NCBI GenBank assembly: GCA_014338405.1 | Contig: JTDE01001973.1 | Span: forward strand, 2,439-66,438 | Direction of reading: 5' to 3' | Source of the DNA: Paragonimus skrjabini miyazakii | Taxonomy: Eukaryota; Platyhelminthes; Trematoda; Plagiorchiida; Troglotrematidae | Length of the DNA stretch: 64,000 nucleotides | Shown: piece by piece, positions 14,676-27,200 of the stretch | Layout of the letters: each line of letters begins with the position of its first letter | Position numbering within the stretch: position 1 is the stretch's first letter | Made by a program: the position numbers and the translations under genes | Notes under the pieces: generated by a model | The model's input: the letters and a program-made list of their open reading frames with translations, nothing else | Database searches by the model: none | What the model was told of the DNA's origin: nothing

Positions 14676-15138
14676 TTACGGTTTGCCTTCGTGTTCGTGT
14701 TCTAGGTCATTTAAATGGTTAACGTTGTTTGATTTGTCGTACATGTGCCTACTGGAGGTGCCAACGCAATCTGATATCAATTTAGGAAGATATAATACTA
14801 GTCTGTTTAAAACACTCTGTGGATCAACGGTTTGAAAGTTTTGTTGTATTACTTCGTCATTCGTATCGGTGATGAACCAACTCCACCTGAATTGTGTTCT
14901 GGAGGATAGGAATTTTAAAATTAACACCTAATAACACCCCGGAACTGATTTGATTTAATTTGAATGGATTGCCGTTGTAGTAACGAACCAATGAAACTGA
15001 GTACTCGCGCAAGATTTCATTAAATTCACCCTCGCTATACTTGGGACGATTAGCTGATATGCTGTAAGGGATTATGAAGAGAACATACATTGATTTAGGC
15101 ATAGATTTCAATTGACCGATTATCATATGGTGAAACAT
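14676..15138 (-). pseudogene. two overlapping coding-like frames, possible decayed gene
   Basis: Frame one (15138-14857) reads ...YSEGEFNEILREYSVSLVRY, then NGNPFKLNQISSGVLLG. Frame two (14927-14676) continues with SSRTQFRWSWFITDTNDEVI, then LNRLVLYLPKLISDCVG. The frames overlap by about 70 nt, as expected if a frameshift split one coding region. Neither matches a family I know, and AT-rich chance frames remain possible. Confidence 0.2.
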
Positions 15139-16611
15139 TTGTACTTATCAAGAAGTCCCTACGGCTGTGCATGTAGGAATGACTAAATGTAAGTTTTACT
15201 CAGCGTACAAAACAGATCACTTTGACAGACGCACAGTGTAAATTCAATTTTGAATATAATAACCGTGTTTTGCTCACCGACTTGCTTTATCTAACATTGG
15301 CGAAGGATACTAGACAAATACTTAGTGATCTCATTAAATAAACCTTGCCTGAAAGCGTTTGGGCAGCACGCCAGGCGATATGTGCGCTAGCAGACACCCT
15401 CTCCGGGGACTTATCGGCTAACAACTAATTGTTGATACTGTATCACCTGACAATATTAGGCTCTTCACAGCTGACAGTTTTTTCATTCCTTTTCGATTCT
15501 CAATATTTTCCATCCCGGCTTTTGTGTCTTGCATAAAGTAGATTGGCGGAATGGTTGTTCCAAGTTGGATAATACACTTAAGAGATGCTTTGACCGTATA
15601 CTGAATTGAACTGGATGTATATAATGTATGTATTTTATAAAACTAGATCCTTCGCACTCAAATGGTTTTTGGGACAGAGCCTTTAGCATCTGCGCGCCAG
15701 ATACGATTCAGCTGGAGTTTTGTCTTAAGTAAAATCTAATGAAAAACGGGTTTCCTTAGCAGTTGATCGATATCCACATCGAGCAGAAGGACAAAGTAAC
15801 CTCATGTATTCGACTGCTACCAAAAAAGCATTAGTCTTTTTGTTATTGAAAGGAGATCCTATGAAGAGTGACTAGTAATAGTGTGGCTGTATCTAACATA
15901 ACTTACTGAGAAGCTAAACAATCATACTCGAGAGCAATATCTATTTGGTTACACTGACTCTCGTGTTGTTTACCGGCCCACTGATGGTTAACGGTATAGC
16001 ATCATCAGTAGAACCGATCGGCAGTTGTCATAGCTAACTGTTGAGCGTACCCTGAACGAAGTATTGTAACAAAGCAACTAAGGATGGACAAAGATTTGTA
16101 AGGATTTAACTACAGGGGCAAACAAACTGATGTCACCGACACGTTTCGAGTATTGTTATACCCGCGAACCTCAACAATGCTGCAGTTCATTGAAGTAACT
16201 ATATTCAAAACTCATCAGCCAGTTTTGTGCATAAGATTTGTGGATGCTAGAGACTAACTTACTATAACCAACGGTTACAATCGACCAGGAGAGTTGTTTA
16301 ATTTAGGTTAACAAAAAGTGGCATACTACATAATAAGTAAACTTTTCAGTTCAGGTCACTGTAGATCATTTTTTAATACCTAATCTTGAAAACAAAATAA
16401 TTTTTGTTTGAGCAGAGGTTACTCACCGGGATTTTGAAACAGGTGAGCAATGGAAAGTGAGATATGCTTTCAAAGATGAGCTCTGGAAGAATGCTTTGTA
16501 ATCAGCTTAAGACGGATGGCAGGGGCCCAGATTTACAGCTCTACTAGGCATACTGATTATTAATGAGTGGTAGAGGATTTCAGGTTTTCATATACATGGA
16601 TCATATACATG

Positions 16612-16830
16612 ATCACAGCTGTCGCGTTCTCATAGAAAGTAGTTGTGTTCAAATATGATAATTCGCTCGTGCCTAATGTGTGTTCAGTGGTGCAGTAGTG
16701 AACACGGTTGACTCATGAAAAGCGTAGCCGAAGTTCTAATCCCGGCCGTGGCAAGGATATGCACTACTGATGAGCTCTAATGAGAGCGAAACTCGAGTCT
16801 AGTGCTTGTTTTCGAAAGCGGCCAACTGAA
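16612..16830 (+). repeat. tRNA-derived SINE-like element, family A
   Basis: This copy matches the one at 60182-60362 along its length, starting gatcacagctgtcgcgttc, through gcctaatgtg, GATATGCACTACTGA and the tail gagcgaaactcgagtctag followed by tgcttgttttcgaaag. The tRNA-like head carries a decayed A box (CAGTGGTGCAGTAGTG) and B box (GAAGTTCTAATCCCGG). It is therefore a pol III-type retroposon unit, not a functional tRNA. Confidence 0.7.
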
Positions 16831-17325
16831 AACTCTTTTAAATCGTTCCATTCAATAGACATTTTGATATGTCGGAAAGAAAATCGACCAAGACATGGAA
16901 AAGAATATATATCCGTGATCAAAACTGTAATCTTATCACCAAAATGAGCATAAATATGAATGAAGTGCATTGACTATCGTGATGGTGCAAGTTAAAAGAA
17001 AAAGATAGCCATGTGCAAAGAAGAGCAAGTAATCAAAATGGAAGTAAATACATAAATTAAAAAAACTGCTTTGTTAGCTAGCCGAATGTAGGAAGCCACT
17101 CTAGACGACGGTTTCCGGAAGTTTATATTACCGTCGTTTTCTTGTGAAATACAAAATAGATGAAAGACATGTGTGCGACACGCTTGAATCAAATTTCTCA
17201 AATATCTCAAAGCCAAAAGACTGATACTCAGGGAGGTGAATTTACGTGATAACACTAACAATATAAAAAGTGTTTCGGCAAATAGTCGACTATACAATTC
17301 CCTACCAGACTAATACTGAACTGAG
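16831..17325 (-). other. 3' flank / probable 3' UTR of the GAS2-like gene
   Basis: About 500 nt follow the stop codon. An open frame at 16992-17297 has the look of chance (hydrophobic, Phe/Ile-rich, no match). A short perfect inverted repeat, ACGACGGT at 17105-17112 and ACCGTCGT at 17130-17137, encloses a 17-nt loop carrying the variant poly(A) hexamer AATATA on the minus strand. The 3' end of the transcript cannot be fixed from the sequence. Confidence 0.4.
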
Positions 17326-18207
17326 TCATATATCTGACAGTTGAGTACTCCGAACACTTGTGTCAGTGGATACACGCGAGGCGGAATTGCATCTAACCGG
17401 ACGTGGAATGAGAGACCCGCGATGGAGGCTCTTGTTCATAGGCTGACCTGCCACTTTGTCCTCGGAATTTTTATCCACCCGGAAGGGAGCCAGGGCTTCC
17501 GCTTGTACTGAGTTCGGCTCTCGGGTGGCGTAAGGTCGGTTGGCTACACTGTTTGGGACTTTTTGGGTGTTTGGTAATTTAGGGGCATCGTCTGGTGATT
17601 GCAACCCGTCTGACCTGGACGAACGGCTGTTGGTTCGTGGTGTTTTATCGTTTTTCTTCAAGGTGTTTGTAGATGGTTTTGCAGAAGTCTTTGTCAAAGT
17701 GGGTTTGTTGTTGGCCATACGCAGATAGGGTTGAACAGACTGTCGACGTGTGTTCAAAAGTCTACCATCATTTTTCGGGGTTGTATCGGTACGTTTCACT
17801 TGGTGACTCAGTGTTCGTAGATCATCGATGGATTTAGACAAACTAGTTTGCAGCTTGTTAGAACCATGTTGTTTCGAAGATTTCGATGAGGACAAAATAG
17901 ACCGAACGGATGATTTAGTGTTATTATTTATCTTACCACACTGATCAACAGCCTCTGTTGTACCCGCAGTCTGTTTACCTCGCTTCACAGCCTTTGCAAC
18001 AGCGGAGTTACTTTGAACATTTCGAACGAAAGATGCGGTGTTAGGGCTTGCGTTCACAGTGAATTTACGCTCGCTAGAAATACAAGCAGTTTGTGCCCTG
18101 AGTGAACTATTTTGTGGTTGCTGCTTCAACGAAGAATATAGGGAGGCCGGAGACTTGGATGAATTTTCCACTTGACTGGAGTTACTTCGGCTCGGTTTGC
18201 TGACCTC
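17326..18207 (-). CDS. GAS2-like gene, last coding exon with SxIP motif
   Basis: This is the longest open stretch in the window with clear codon structure: 882 nt, 293 codons and TGA at 17326-17328. The acceptor is tttcttcttccactag, 275 nt from the previous donor, and the phase is 0. The peptide is very rich in Ser, Thr, Lys, Asn and Gln and has no hydrophobic core, so it is probably disordered. Near the C-terminus, HRGSLIPRPVR contains an SxIP motif in a basic, Pro-containing setting, the usual context for EB1-family binding. In GAS2L proteins such tails recruit the molecule to growing microtubule ends. No AATAAA was seen just after the stop; a variant AATATA lies near 17124-17129. An apparent start at 18171 is a GTG (Val) codon inside the exon, not an initiator. 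Confidence 0.85.
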   Translation of the reverse strand, partial: EVSKPSRSNSSQVENSSKSPASLYSSLKQQPQNSSLRAQTACISSERKFTVNASPNTASFVRNVQSNSAVAKAVKRGKQTAGTTEAVDQCGKINNNTKSSVRSILSSSKSSKQHGSNKLQTSLSKSIDDLRTLSHQVKRTDTTPKNDGRLLNTRRQSVQPYLRMANNKPTLTKTSAKPSTNTLKKNDKTPRTNSRSSRSDGLQSPDDAPKLPNTQKVPNSVANRPYATREPNSVQAEALAPFRVDKNSEDKVAGQPMNKSLHRGSLIPRPVRCNSASRVSTDTSVRSTQLSDI

Positions 18208-21200
18208 CTAGTGGAAGAAGAAAGAAATATTTTCGGATTGGTGTTTTTCATTTAAAACATTTTCACCGATTAGTTAACCACTTTCTAGATATAAGTTCTG
18301 CCAATAATCTCACTGGATGCAAGTCTCGTTGACAATAAGCGAGTAGCAAAAATAAGGCTAGCAGTCATGTGAGAGAGTTAAATATCATAGTTTGTTTGCC
18401 AATCGGTTAGAACAAACAGAAAAACGGAATAAACTCGATAACCAAATAAAATCAGCATACTATAAAGACTTGCTCAAATCACCTCAAGGATTTTTTCTGT
18501 TTGTACATGTTTAAGATCTTTTGTTTTTCTCACACCGTCCACAAAATAATCACCTCCAGTTTCGAGACAGGAAGGGCCACGATCAGTGGTCAGCCTTGGA
18601 CCAGTCTGGCTCATTATTCGTGGCGGACTTCTTTTAACAGCAGTCAGACTTCCTTGTCCTCGAATCGGACTATCTGATGAACAGGCTGCCATGTTTGGAT
18701 TGGACGAATTCACAGAAGCCAGAACATCCTCCACATTTGACGAATCTATCGTACTCGTGGTGGTAGAAGTTGACAATGGCATCTCGGGGGGGACTCGACA
18801 ATTCGCTGATAAAATGGAATGCATAACAAAAAAATGGTCCCATAGAATACAATCACCTGCCAAGTGTGTCCAGGTTGGTACAACTACAGCCCTAATTTAA
18901 CCAGAAGTTACCCACACTTGAAAATCAAGTAAGAAGTTATTTGCAAACAAACAGCCATGCACCTGATGAATGAAGGTGGCTTAAACAGTTGAAACAAGTA
19001 CAGTTTGCACGCATTTCTATGTACGCGGTTACTTTCGTGTCGGACCTGATATTAAAATGGCTCAAGATGCGCGACAGCAGGTAGCTTTGCTTAGAGAATT
19101 GGCTGACCCGTGAGTGACTGCTGCTGGTAGCAGACCGGCTGTTCTTAACGTCAACTCTCGAGGTTTCCTATTCCATTAGTGACAACTCTGTATTAACCTC
19201 ACTCGGTAGAAAATTACGTTAAATAACCCATTGTATCTGGCACACGTTACAACTGCCCAGATTAAACGACCCAGGTGTTGAGGGCTGTGTGTACCGTTAG
19301 TTGACGTTTTTTCGTAGTTTTCACTTTATCGGTCAACCATAAGCTTGAAAGCTTGGTTCGTTGCCGATGTTACCTTTATTGCAGATCACTAGAACCAATC
19401 CTGCAAACAACAGATTGAGTTTTTATACTAGTAATAGAGCCTACCAAGGCCAGTAATGTATTGAGACCATTAACATAAACACTGTAAAGTTGCCGATCTG
19501 ACAAGCAGGATCTCCCTCCAGACTGAACTCACAATCCTTTTGCCCTAAGATATACAATTGCCGGCCGGAAAGTGACAGTCATTTACGCCGGTAAAGTGAC
19601 CGGTAACAGCACAAACTTCTCTTGGCCACAACTGCTGATTTTCATTTAAGATTGCCAGCTTGGTTGAAAACCAGCCACCCAAGATGCATTCCACACCAGC
19701 GTTGACAGTTCATACCCGATTAACTGGCTAAAACAAACTTTACCTTTCGGGAAATATATCATTTGGTCTTTGGCAGATAGCATGCCAAGAAAGACTGATG
19801 TATGCTGATGCGAATGAGATGATCAATGGTTTAATGAGAAGTAGTTGGGAAACATCAACTCAACCACTCGTTTCGGGTTAAACAGCATACATTGAGTCAC
19901 AGGTGTCACATTCGGATGAACCTTCCAGTCCTCATCAATCTAGCATAGTGCTTAGCAGGTTTAATGAAGTCGAAGGTTTCGACCTGTCTCGGGAGTCCTA
20001 ACCGCCGGGTTATCGATTGAAGTTAACAGTCAGTAATCAAATCTTCTATGCAGACGATCGGGCAACCAGATCATTACTCACAAGAGAAAATGGTTTTGAT
20101 CAAGTCAGTTGTGCCTGCTGTGGAGTCAATAATGTGGTGGTCAACAAGATAGACCCATGAAAGTATGGCTGAAGTTCTAATAGTAATAGTATGCACTACT
20201 AATTGGCTCTTACAGGAACAAGACTCGAGTCTAGTGCTTCTTTTCGAAAGAAACAGACTGGAAAGTTTGTCCGAATGCAAAGGCTGCGATCAAATATGTT
20301 ATGTTTAACATGAAGTTAAAAAAACAATGATATATTGCTTCCAGTTGGTTAGGCCAATGTTCAACAATAGAAAAAGTAAACATGTAGTAAATGGCGGATG
20401 GTTTTGGATGCTAGGTTACAGCCAGCTAACCAACGTTAAGAGTTCTTCCACATAAAGGACGGAAATGCAGATGAAGAACTAAACAGATGAAACTAAGAAG
20501 CACGCCTTCGGAAAGTTGTCGCAAAATGTCTCGTGCTTTCTCCGAACTACACACTGCACCGAATCACACACGAAAAACTTGGCCAGCAATATGCTAAGAT
20601 GAAAAACTAAAGAATTTCGTTGTGACTAAAGTTAAAATGACTGCTCGTTCTAGATGATGAGAAGAAAATTATTATTTTTCTAGGAATCAATATGAAGTGG
20701 TTACTTGTTAGAATAAAATCAGTCCGAAACGGTTCGTGGATTTTGACTGAACTTGTGATTAGCCTTCTGTGATAACAATTTTTGGGCTCCGTACTTCGCT
20801 AATTTTAAATTTGCGACGATCTTAAAGGGGCCATATAAAGTCGAAAGAAGACATTTTTGCGGATATGCCTTTATTTGGTCATTTACTAACGCACACTACA
20901 CCGTACGGTCTGAACTGATGAGTCACTCGTCAGTTCACGGGGAACTATCTACAAGCCAAGTGTGATTGTTAATGTCGTGTTTTTGTAATGTTTAATGCTC
21001 TTCCATAATCAGAATGTGAGTGAGCCTACAACAAAGTCTAGTCCGTAGCATTTAGTTAACGTGAACACAAAATCGATACAATCGGTAACCATGTAAGAAA
21101 AATCACAGTAATTGAATGCACACCGACTGAAGTGACTCAAATTAATTAATGTCCTATAAATCATTTATGCTTGGACTGATACGACGAAAGCTGGAACACA

Positions 21201-24200
21201 GCAAATACGAACAAGATTCCCAGTTCGTAGACATCTTCTATGAACAGAAAGCTTATCAAATTTGGCTTTTGTGTATAACTCCACTTTCAAGTCGAGACTG
21301 AACCAAGGAAGGCGAACCATCAAGGTTCACAACGCGTATCGGAAGTAAACGGTGAGTTGAAAAATTATAACAAAATCTCTTGAGATAATTACTTGAGACA
21401 ATTTTTGTTGATAGAATAATAAATATTTAAATGTAAATCACCCGTAAGACACTGTTTGCAAGTCGACTATCAAGAAAAGGGTGCTGAAGCAATGAAATAC
21501 TGTAAATAGTTGGAAATTTTGTAAAAGCGACCTGTGATGAAAGCGTAACTGGAATTCAATCAACTCACGAGGATTCGTTTTGCGGCATTCATCATATTTA
21601 GCCAGAAAATGATTCAAAGTGTCCCAACCGCCACCGACGCGGACCATCACATGACTCCGAAGGATCTGTACGAGGTAGACAGTGAGCAATGTTTGATGAT
21701 GTTTTGGTCAAAAAGTGGTAACTTGATATGTATACACGCATAGACAAAAACTGTTTTATACGTTCAAACCCAAAAATATGTGAGTGATTGTCAGTACATA
21801 GTCCAGTGCCATTCAAAGGCCGTAAACAGCAGTCTAAGATCTATATGGTGTTTTGTAAAACACTATCAGTTGGGTCCAATATCTGTGGAGAAAATCGAGA
21901 TACATAAAGCCCAACGAAGTTCCAATGCACCAGAAAAGTGCAATTTTGGCACTGTATAATAAAAACATCCAATGGTATGTGGACACGGCTACCAGTTCTA
22001 TGAGAACATACGCACAATCATCTTAAAAGAGAAGAACGATATAAATCATACCGGGAATTCATCGATAAAAACGTATCAGAAAGATTACACAGCAGGTCAA
22101 AGATAACATTGCCGATGTCGGAGTACTCAGTTTGTGGAGTGAAAAGCTTTAAAAAGATCGGATACATAAAGTGTGTAGAAATGAACCTAGTAATTTACAA
22201 TAAAATTAGGGATAAATAGAATAGAACAGGACAACCAGTGAGGATGAGTCGCATTTACATAGATATTAGATAAAGCTCATAATGAGTCTAACGGCCTCGG
22301 CGGAAGGTCCAGCAAAACAACTGGAAAACAGTGTAACTGCAGGAAGAAACCGCAACTAGACATCAGCAAATACTAAATTAAATATGGCTATATTTACAAC
22401 AGTATTTAACCGGTAGGTGAAATTGATTGGTTTCAGAATTTGGAAATAAACACTGATGTGAAGGAACCAGCAGAGGCTAGAAAAAGATGCAACCAAGAGA
22501 GTTGTTTGCCGACTATCCCAACATGAGTCAAAATTAACAGTTATTGTTGCAAAATTGATGGATACTTCAATATCAGATAAGGTTCTAACAGAATACACAG
22601 CTTACAGGGTGGAATAGGTTTAAGCGGTCTCGGAACTGGTTTATGATGTATCGGATTATGCTACTAACATTCCATGTCCGAAAACGACGCTGCCAACACA
22701 ATTCGAAAAACCTGTTTGTAAACCGAACACGGCAGTACAGAAACAATAGTAACTCGAATAACATCGTGTTTGTTAAGGTGAGTGAGCTGACACTATTGAA
22801 ATGCGCACTCAAATAATCGTTGCATAAGATATTTTGCAATAGATCGCACCAACTATGGGGTGCAGTCGAATCGGGTCAAGATCCTTTGCTTCTCTTCACT
22901 GGAATAGGTGTTAAATCCGGATTGATTTGACTCTGCTTAAATTAATGCTGATCCGAAAGTGTAAAGCGCTGTCTGTGTTTTCTTTCAAAAGACCGCACTT
23001 CACACGTAAATTCATATAGTACTTCTGCTCACGAACACGTTTCAGCAGTCCATAGGTTCTGGTGTTCTACGTGGCAACTAGTCGGAGGTATGGATTGTTA
23101 TGATATGAACAACATTCACCTTTGGTCGCTACTAATGTGTTCAGTCAAACACTTTGTCTAACCTACCTTGAAATAAAGTCATACAGTAAGCTTTTATTTA
23201 TAGCACGTATCCTTTTCCTCAAGGGGCTTAAAAATATGAAAATATGTTTTTGTGGGCTACTTTATTGTTAATGGTCGTTTAGATATACCCAATATGTCGA
23301 GCCTGACCAACAAGAGAGCTCCATTTGAGTTCCCGATCAGATTAGACTGGTACACTTATCTCGAGTTCTGGCTATTGCAGACTCCGAGTTAAATGGCTAC
23401 GTCGCTCCAGCTACCTGGATTTTATCCCAACATGGATGTTTCGTTCAACCGAAAATTTCATTCATTCAGGAACACAGTCAAGTTGCCGTGAAGGCTCATT
23501 GTAACACGAGGAAAAGCCCTAGGGGTCATTAGCCATACTGATCAGCAACATGAACTCACTTTAATCTTCCACGTTTTGTAACATCACAAAGTTCATAGGT
23601 TTAGTGAAATTACAAAAACTTTCAATAGCACCGACTAAATTTCTAATTGTGAGCACAAAAACAGAGACCCGTTACCTGCTGATAGAATTAATGTTCTATG
23701 TAGAAAGTTCTACAGTTGTTCATACACTGAACAGAACAGGTAAGAGAACAAAAATGTGAATTAACTATCATCCATATGATTTACAAGACCTCAACGAAAC
23801 CATGTTGATTACTAAACTTTCACCAATTTTCACCTCAGTTTAAACACAGTTCACGAAATTGATTTGGAGATGTCACGGTATTCAGACGAAAGTCAGAAAA
23901 TTACACGGTGGCGTACGTTAAAATGGCGACCCCGGAATTTCTGACGTACGACAGCTGACAGTAGACACCAAACTAACTTGTAATATTGACTGGAACGATA
24001 AACCATTAAAGTGACCAAATACTACCTAGCCTAGGATCAAGTAGCTTTTATTCTTGCAAGTATGAGTGACTCTCGGGCGGGCTTATCTCCTTCGTTGATT
24101 AGTGTTCATTTTTGTCTGGGTTTTCAAATGCTCTCGCTCTACGGTAATTATCATTCAGGAGATAATTTTGACTCACATTATCTCATATCTGACATGGGGC

Positions 24201-27200
24201 AGATTGTTTACAGTTCAATGCACAGATTTATTTTTAACTTGCCATAGCTAGCCTCAATTTTGTGGATGTAGGCATATTTGCATATTCTGAGGAAGCAATA
24301 ACATTATAAACTGTTATGAGAAGTTAACATTTTTTATAAACCCGTTAACGTAACATTCATTTCCGTAAACAAAGTTTGCGCGTCACTGAACATAATTATC
24401 TAATTCTTTCGTTGTTAATTTCATACACACTGAAGTCTGCTAATAGGATTGGTATATTTATACTCCAGCACTCTGTCCATTTCCGATAAGGTTCAGCTGC
24501 CACCGCCGTTTTGACATGTGATCATCGATTTCTCATTACTATTGACCGTTGACTGCAAGCTGAGCAAAGATTCTATCATTGGTCCTGAACCGAGACTTCA
24601 AACGAACGCACATAACATGCCAATTTGAGCATGTATGATGTACACCATTTCATCATTGTACACGACCAGTTATGTTTATCAAGAGCAAAGATGCCCTAGC
24701 AAGTTTGTGTCGACATCCAATCCGAACAACTGTTGCATTCGTGCTAGCTTAAGTGTTTCAACACACGGGGAAGCTAAACGTATTGATTGTGCACTATTAT
24801 TTCTTGTGAACATACAAGGTAGTCACCTCTTGCTAAAATTTATCAAATATCACTATTATGTCACATAAGCCAAAGGTTACCTGAAAATGGCGAAAAGTAC
24901 GGAGAAACAACGGGTGATATTTCTTGCTTCTGCAACCGAATTGGCAACCATTTTTAATTGTAGTGACGAAATGAACCAAATGTATGATTCCGTATCAGTG
25001 TAACCGATTATATTATCAACCGTTATCGTATTGGTTTTGCAGCTAACAAGCTTTCTACATACTTTCTTCATCAACCCACTTTTTCTGCTGTAAACTCTTC
25101 TTGTTATATGACAGAAACATGTTCACGTAGGTCACCCAACGACAGTTCGACAAAATGACAACTGACCCGTGACGTCAACAATACAAACGACGTATAGCCA
25201 ATCAGGAAATTTGGAACATTAGTGATTGTTAACCTGAACAGAACTTCCCCTAATTACCGCAAACAAACAATAAGTCGGTGGAAATGATTGGGCTAAACCA
25301 CCGACATGTGTGCAGGATGGCGATATGCACATATGTCGCTCCCATAGAAATACGTTTTTGTCCAAATCCAATACTTGGTTCATTTCTATTTTGAGAATTA
25401 CACAACATAGTGCATGACCGAAGTGCACTTCCAGAGCGAAAGCACTCTTGTGCCAACCATAAACCGGTAACTACTTTGCAATTGATAAAACGGTTTAACA
25501 GCTATGTTTTAGGGTTGGTACAAAGCACTTTCGAGAGGATGAGGGCACCTGGGAATCAAATGTTTACTTCCTTTACAGATGCAGCCCAAGATAAACAAAC
25601 AACCCGTATTTATATACGACTAGATGCATATTTTCAGTAAATTAGGAGAGCGAGAAACCGGTGAGGTGATATTATGCGGAGCGACTGACGCCATCTTGAT
25701 TGAATTCTAGGACAGTTTAGTTGACAACAAAGTTAGTTAGTAAGCGAGAACGTTGTAGTATTTCTCACACTGAACAAAGTTGGTCTTACCGCTTGGATTT
25801 TCATCAGAAGCTCTGTGGTAGTTTTGGTTATTTCAGACAGGAATGGCTCAAGAATCATGACAAACACTGAGCTCGATTAAACTCTGACTGTCGACGATTG
25901 CAGCGTTGTAAATTACCGGCGTATGACGGAAATAAGTAGGTGTATCTGAGATCTGATTGAGTGTACATCTACTTTTAATGCATGGTTGATCAATTTTTAA
26001 TGATTTCGCTACTCTGGTGTGTATTTTTAGGCTAGATCGGTTCTACCAGAATGATAGGAGCACGAATCCGTGCACCGGTTCCGAAGAAGCAGTGTGTTAT
26101 ATTGATCCGTTATGTAATCGATTGGTTCAAGTAATCCAGTTGATTGTATAATATTATAAGCAGGTGGACGATTAGCAGTACAAAGAACTTTGATGTATGA
26201 AAACAAAAATGGTTATAGTTGATTAAATGCCTGAGGTTTTCCCGAGACAGACGGTTAATTTATCTTCCGTGCTAACAAATGATTAGCAAATAACCCCAAA
26301 TATTTTCATGGTATGAGTATAACAGCTTTTACGATTGAATCTTCACATGAGTAATTGGAATTCTCACAGCAGTGACGTGGTTCACACTACTTTTAAGTGG
26401 TTGACAGCCAATGACAGAACATATCGAGTAAAATGAACTAACCTGCAACAAACAAATCGTTCAAACAAGTTGATTAAAAGTATCATCAACTACATGCTGC
26501 TTACTTAAACTTCACCACGCAAATTTTCCACATTTTTTATCCAACCGGAAAACGTCATCGACCAACCAAACCTCCAATGAATCTAGGCCCTTTCAATAAC
26601 TCACTCATTCATACCAAACTCCCTGGGTGGTGGAAACGGCAGGTTGCACTGAAAATAACCGCTGTAGTTTGATTTATCTTGCTCAGAAATCGTCGGTGGT
26701 ATCTGGGTGCACGTGTGCGTGCACCTAGATGTGCACCTTGCCAGTATTGGGGTCGACTGCAATATTCACGATGGCGGTGTCTCCAAAACGGGTGTATTCA
26801 TTCAATGGAGGTCTGGTGAAATCGAAACCCTCTGTTGTTCTCAAATTTTCATTTTGGCCTGTCGGTGGGGTCGAACCAGAGATGTGGTGGGGACCACTAT
26901 GGTAAGATCAGCTGTAGAGTCAGTGCGAGTACGCTGCCCCCCGCCTACTGTCCAGTTGGCAGGCTATTCGCGTAAGTTTGGTATCGAGATGTTTTGACCA
27001 ACGAAAAGCTTATCTCTAGGCGTACCTCCATGTTGAATTATTCAAACGAAGCTGGACGATAAGAGTCAACACAGTCTGTTGATTTAATGTAACCGTAATG
27101 AATGTGTGTTGTGGGTGAGTCACATTGGCGATCTCGAAACACCTAAACAAACCAGGTATCCCCGTTCAAGTACACACACAGGTTTAATATCTTGGTGGAC

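Larger units (their letters stand above)
11144..16611. other. mostly non-coding
   Basis: Apart from the TA tract and the weak frames at 14676-15138, I see nothing identifiable on either strand. Confidence 0.45.
18806..21568 (-). other. 2.76-kb intron of the GAS2-like gene
   Basis: The intron runs between the GAR exon donor (gtgagt at 21568) and the acceptor ending at 18806. It contains one half of a dispersed repeat (about 19950-20070) and a decayed tRNA-derived SINE-like unit (about 20115-20260), both in plus orientation. The rest has no recognisable content. Confidence 0.7.

Noticed and set aside
16992..17297. 101-codon minus-strand frame after the GAS2-like gene
   Set aside because: Hydrophobic, AT-driven composition, no splice logic, lies in the 3' flank.
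18171..18171. Start codon for the 281-codon frame
   Set aside because: It is GTG inside a longer exon; the frame stays open to a strong acceptor at 18208 and joins the upstream exon in phase.
18586..18900. Plus-strand frame of 104 codons
   Set aside because: Antisense shadow of the GAS2-like exon at 18483-18805.
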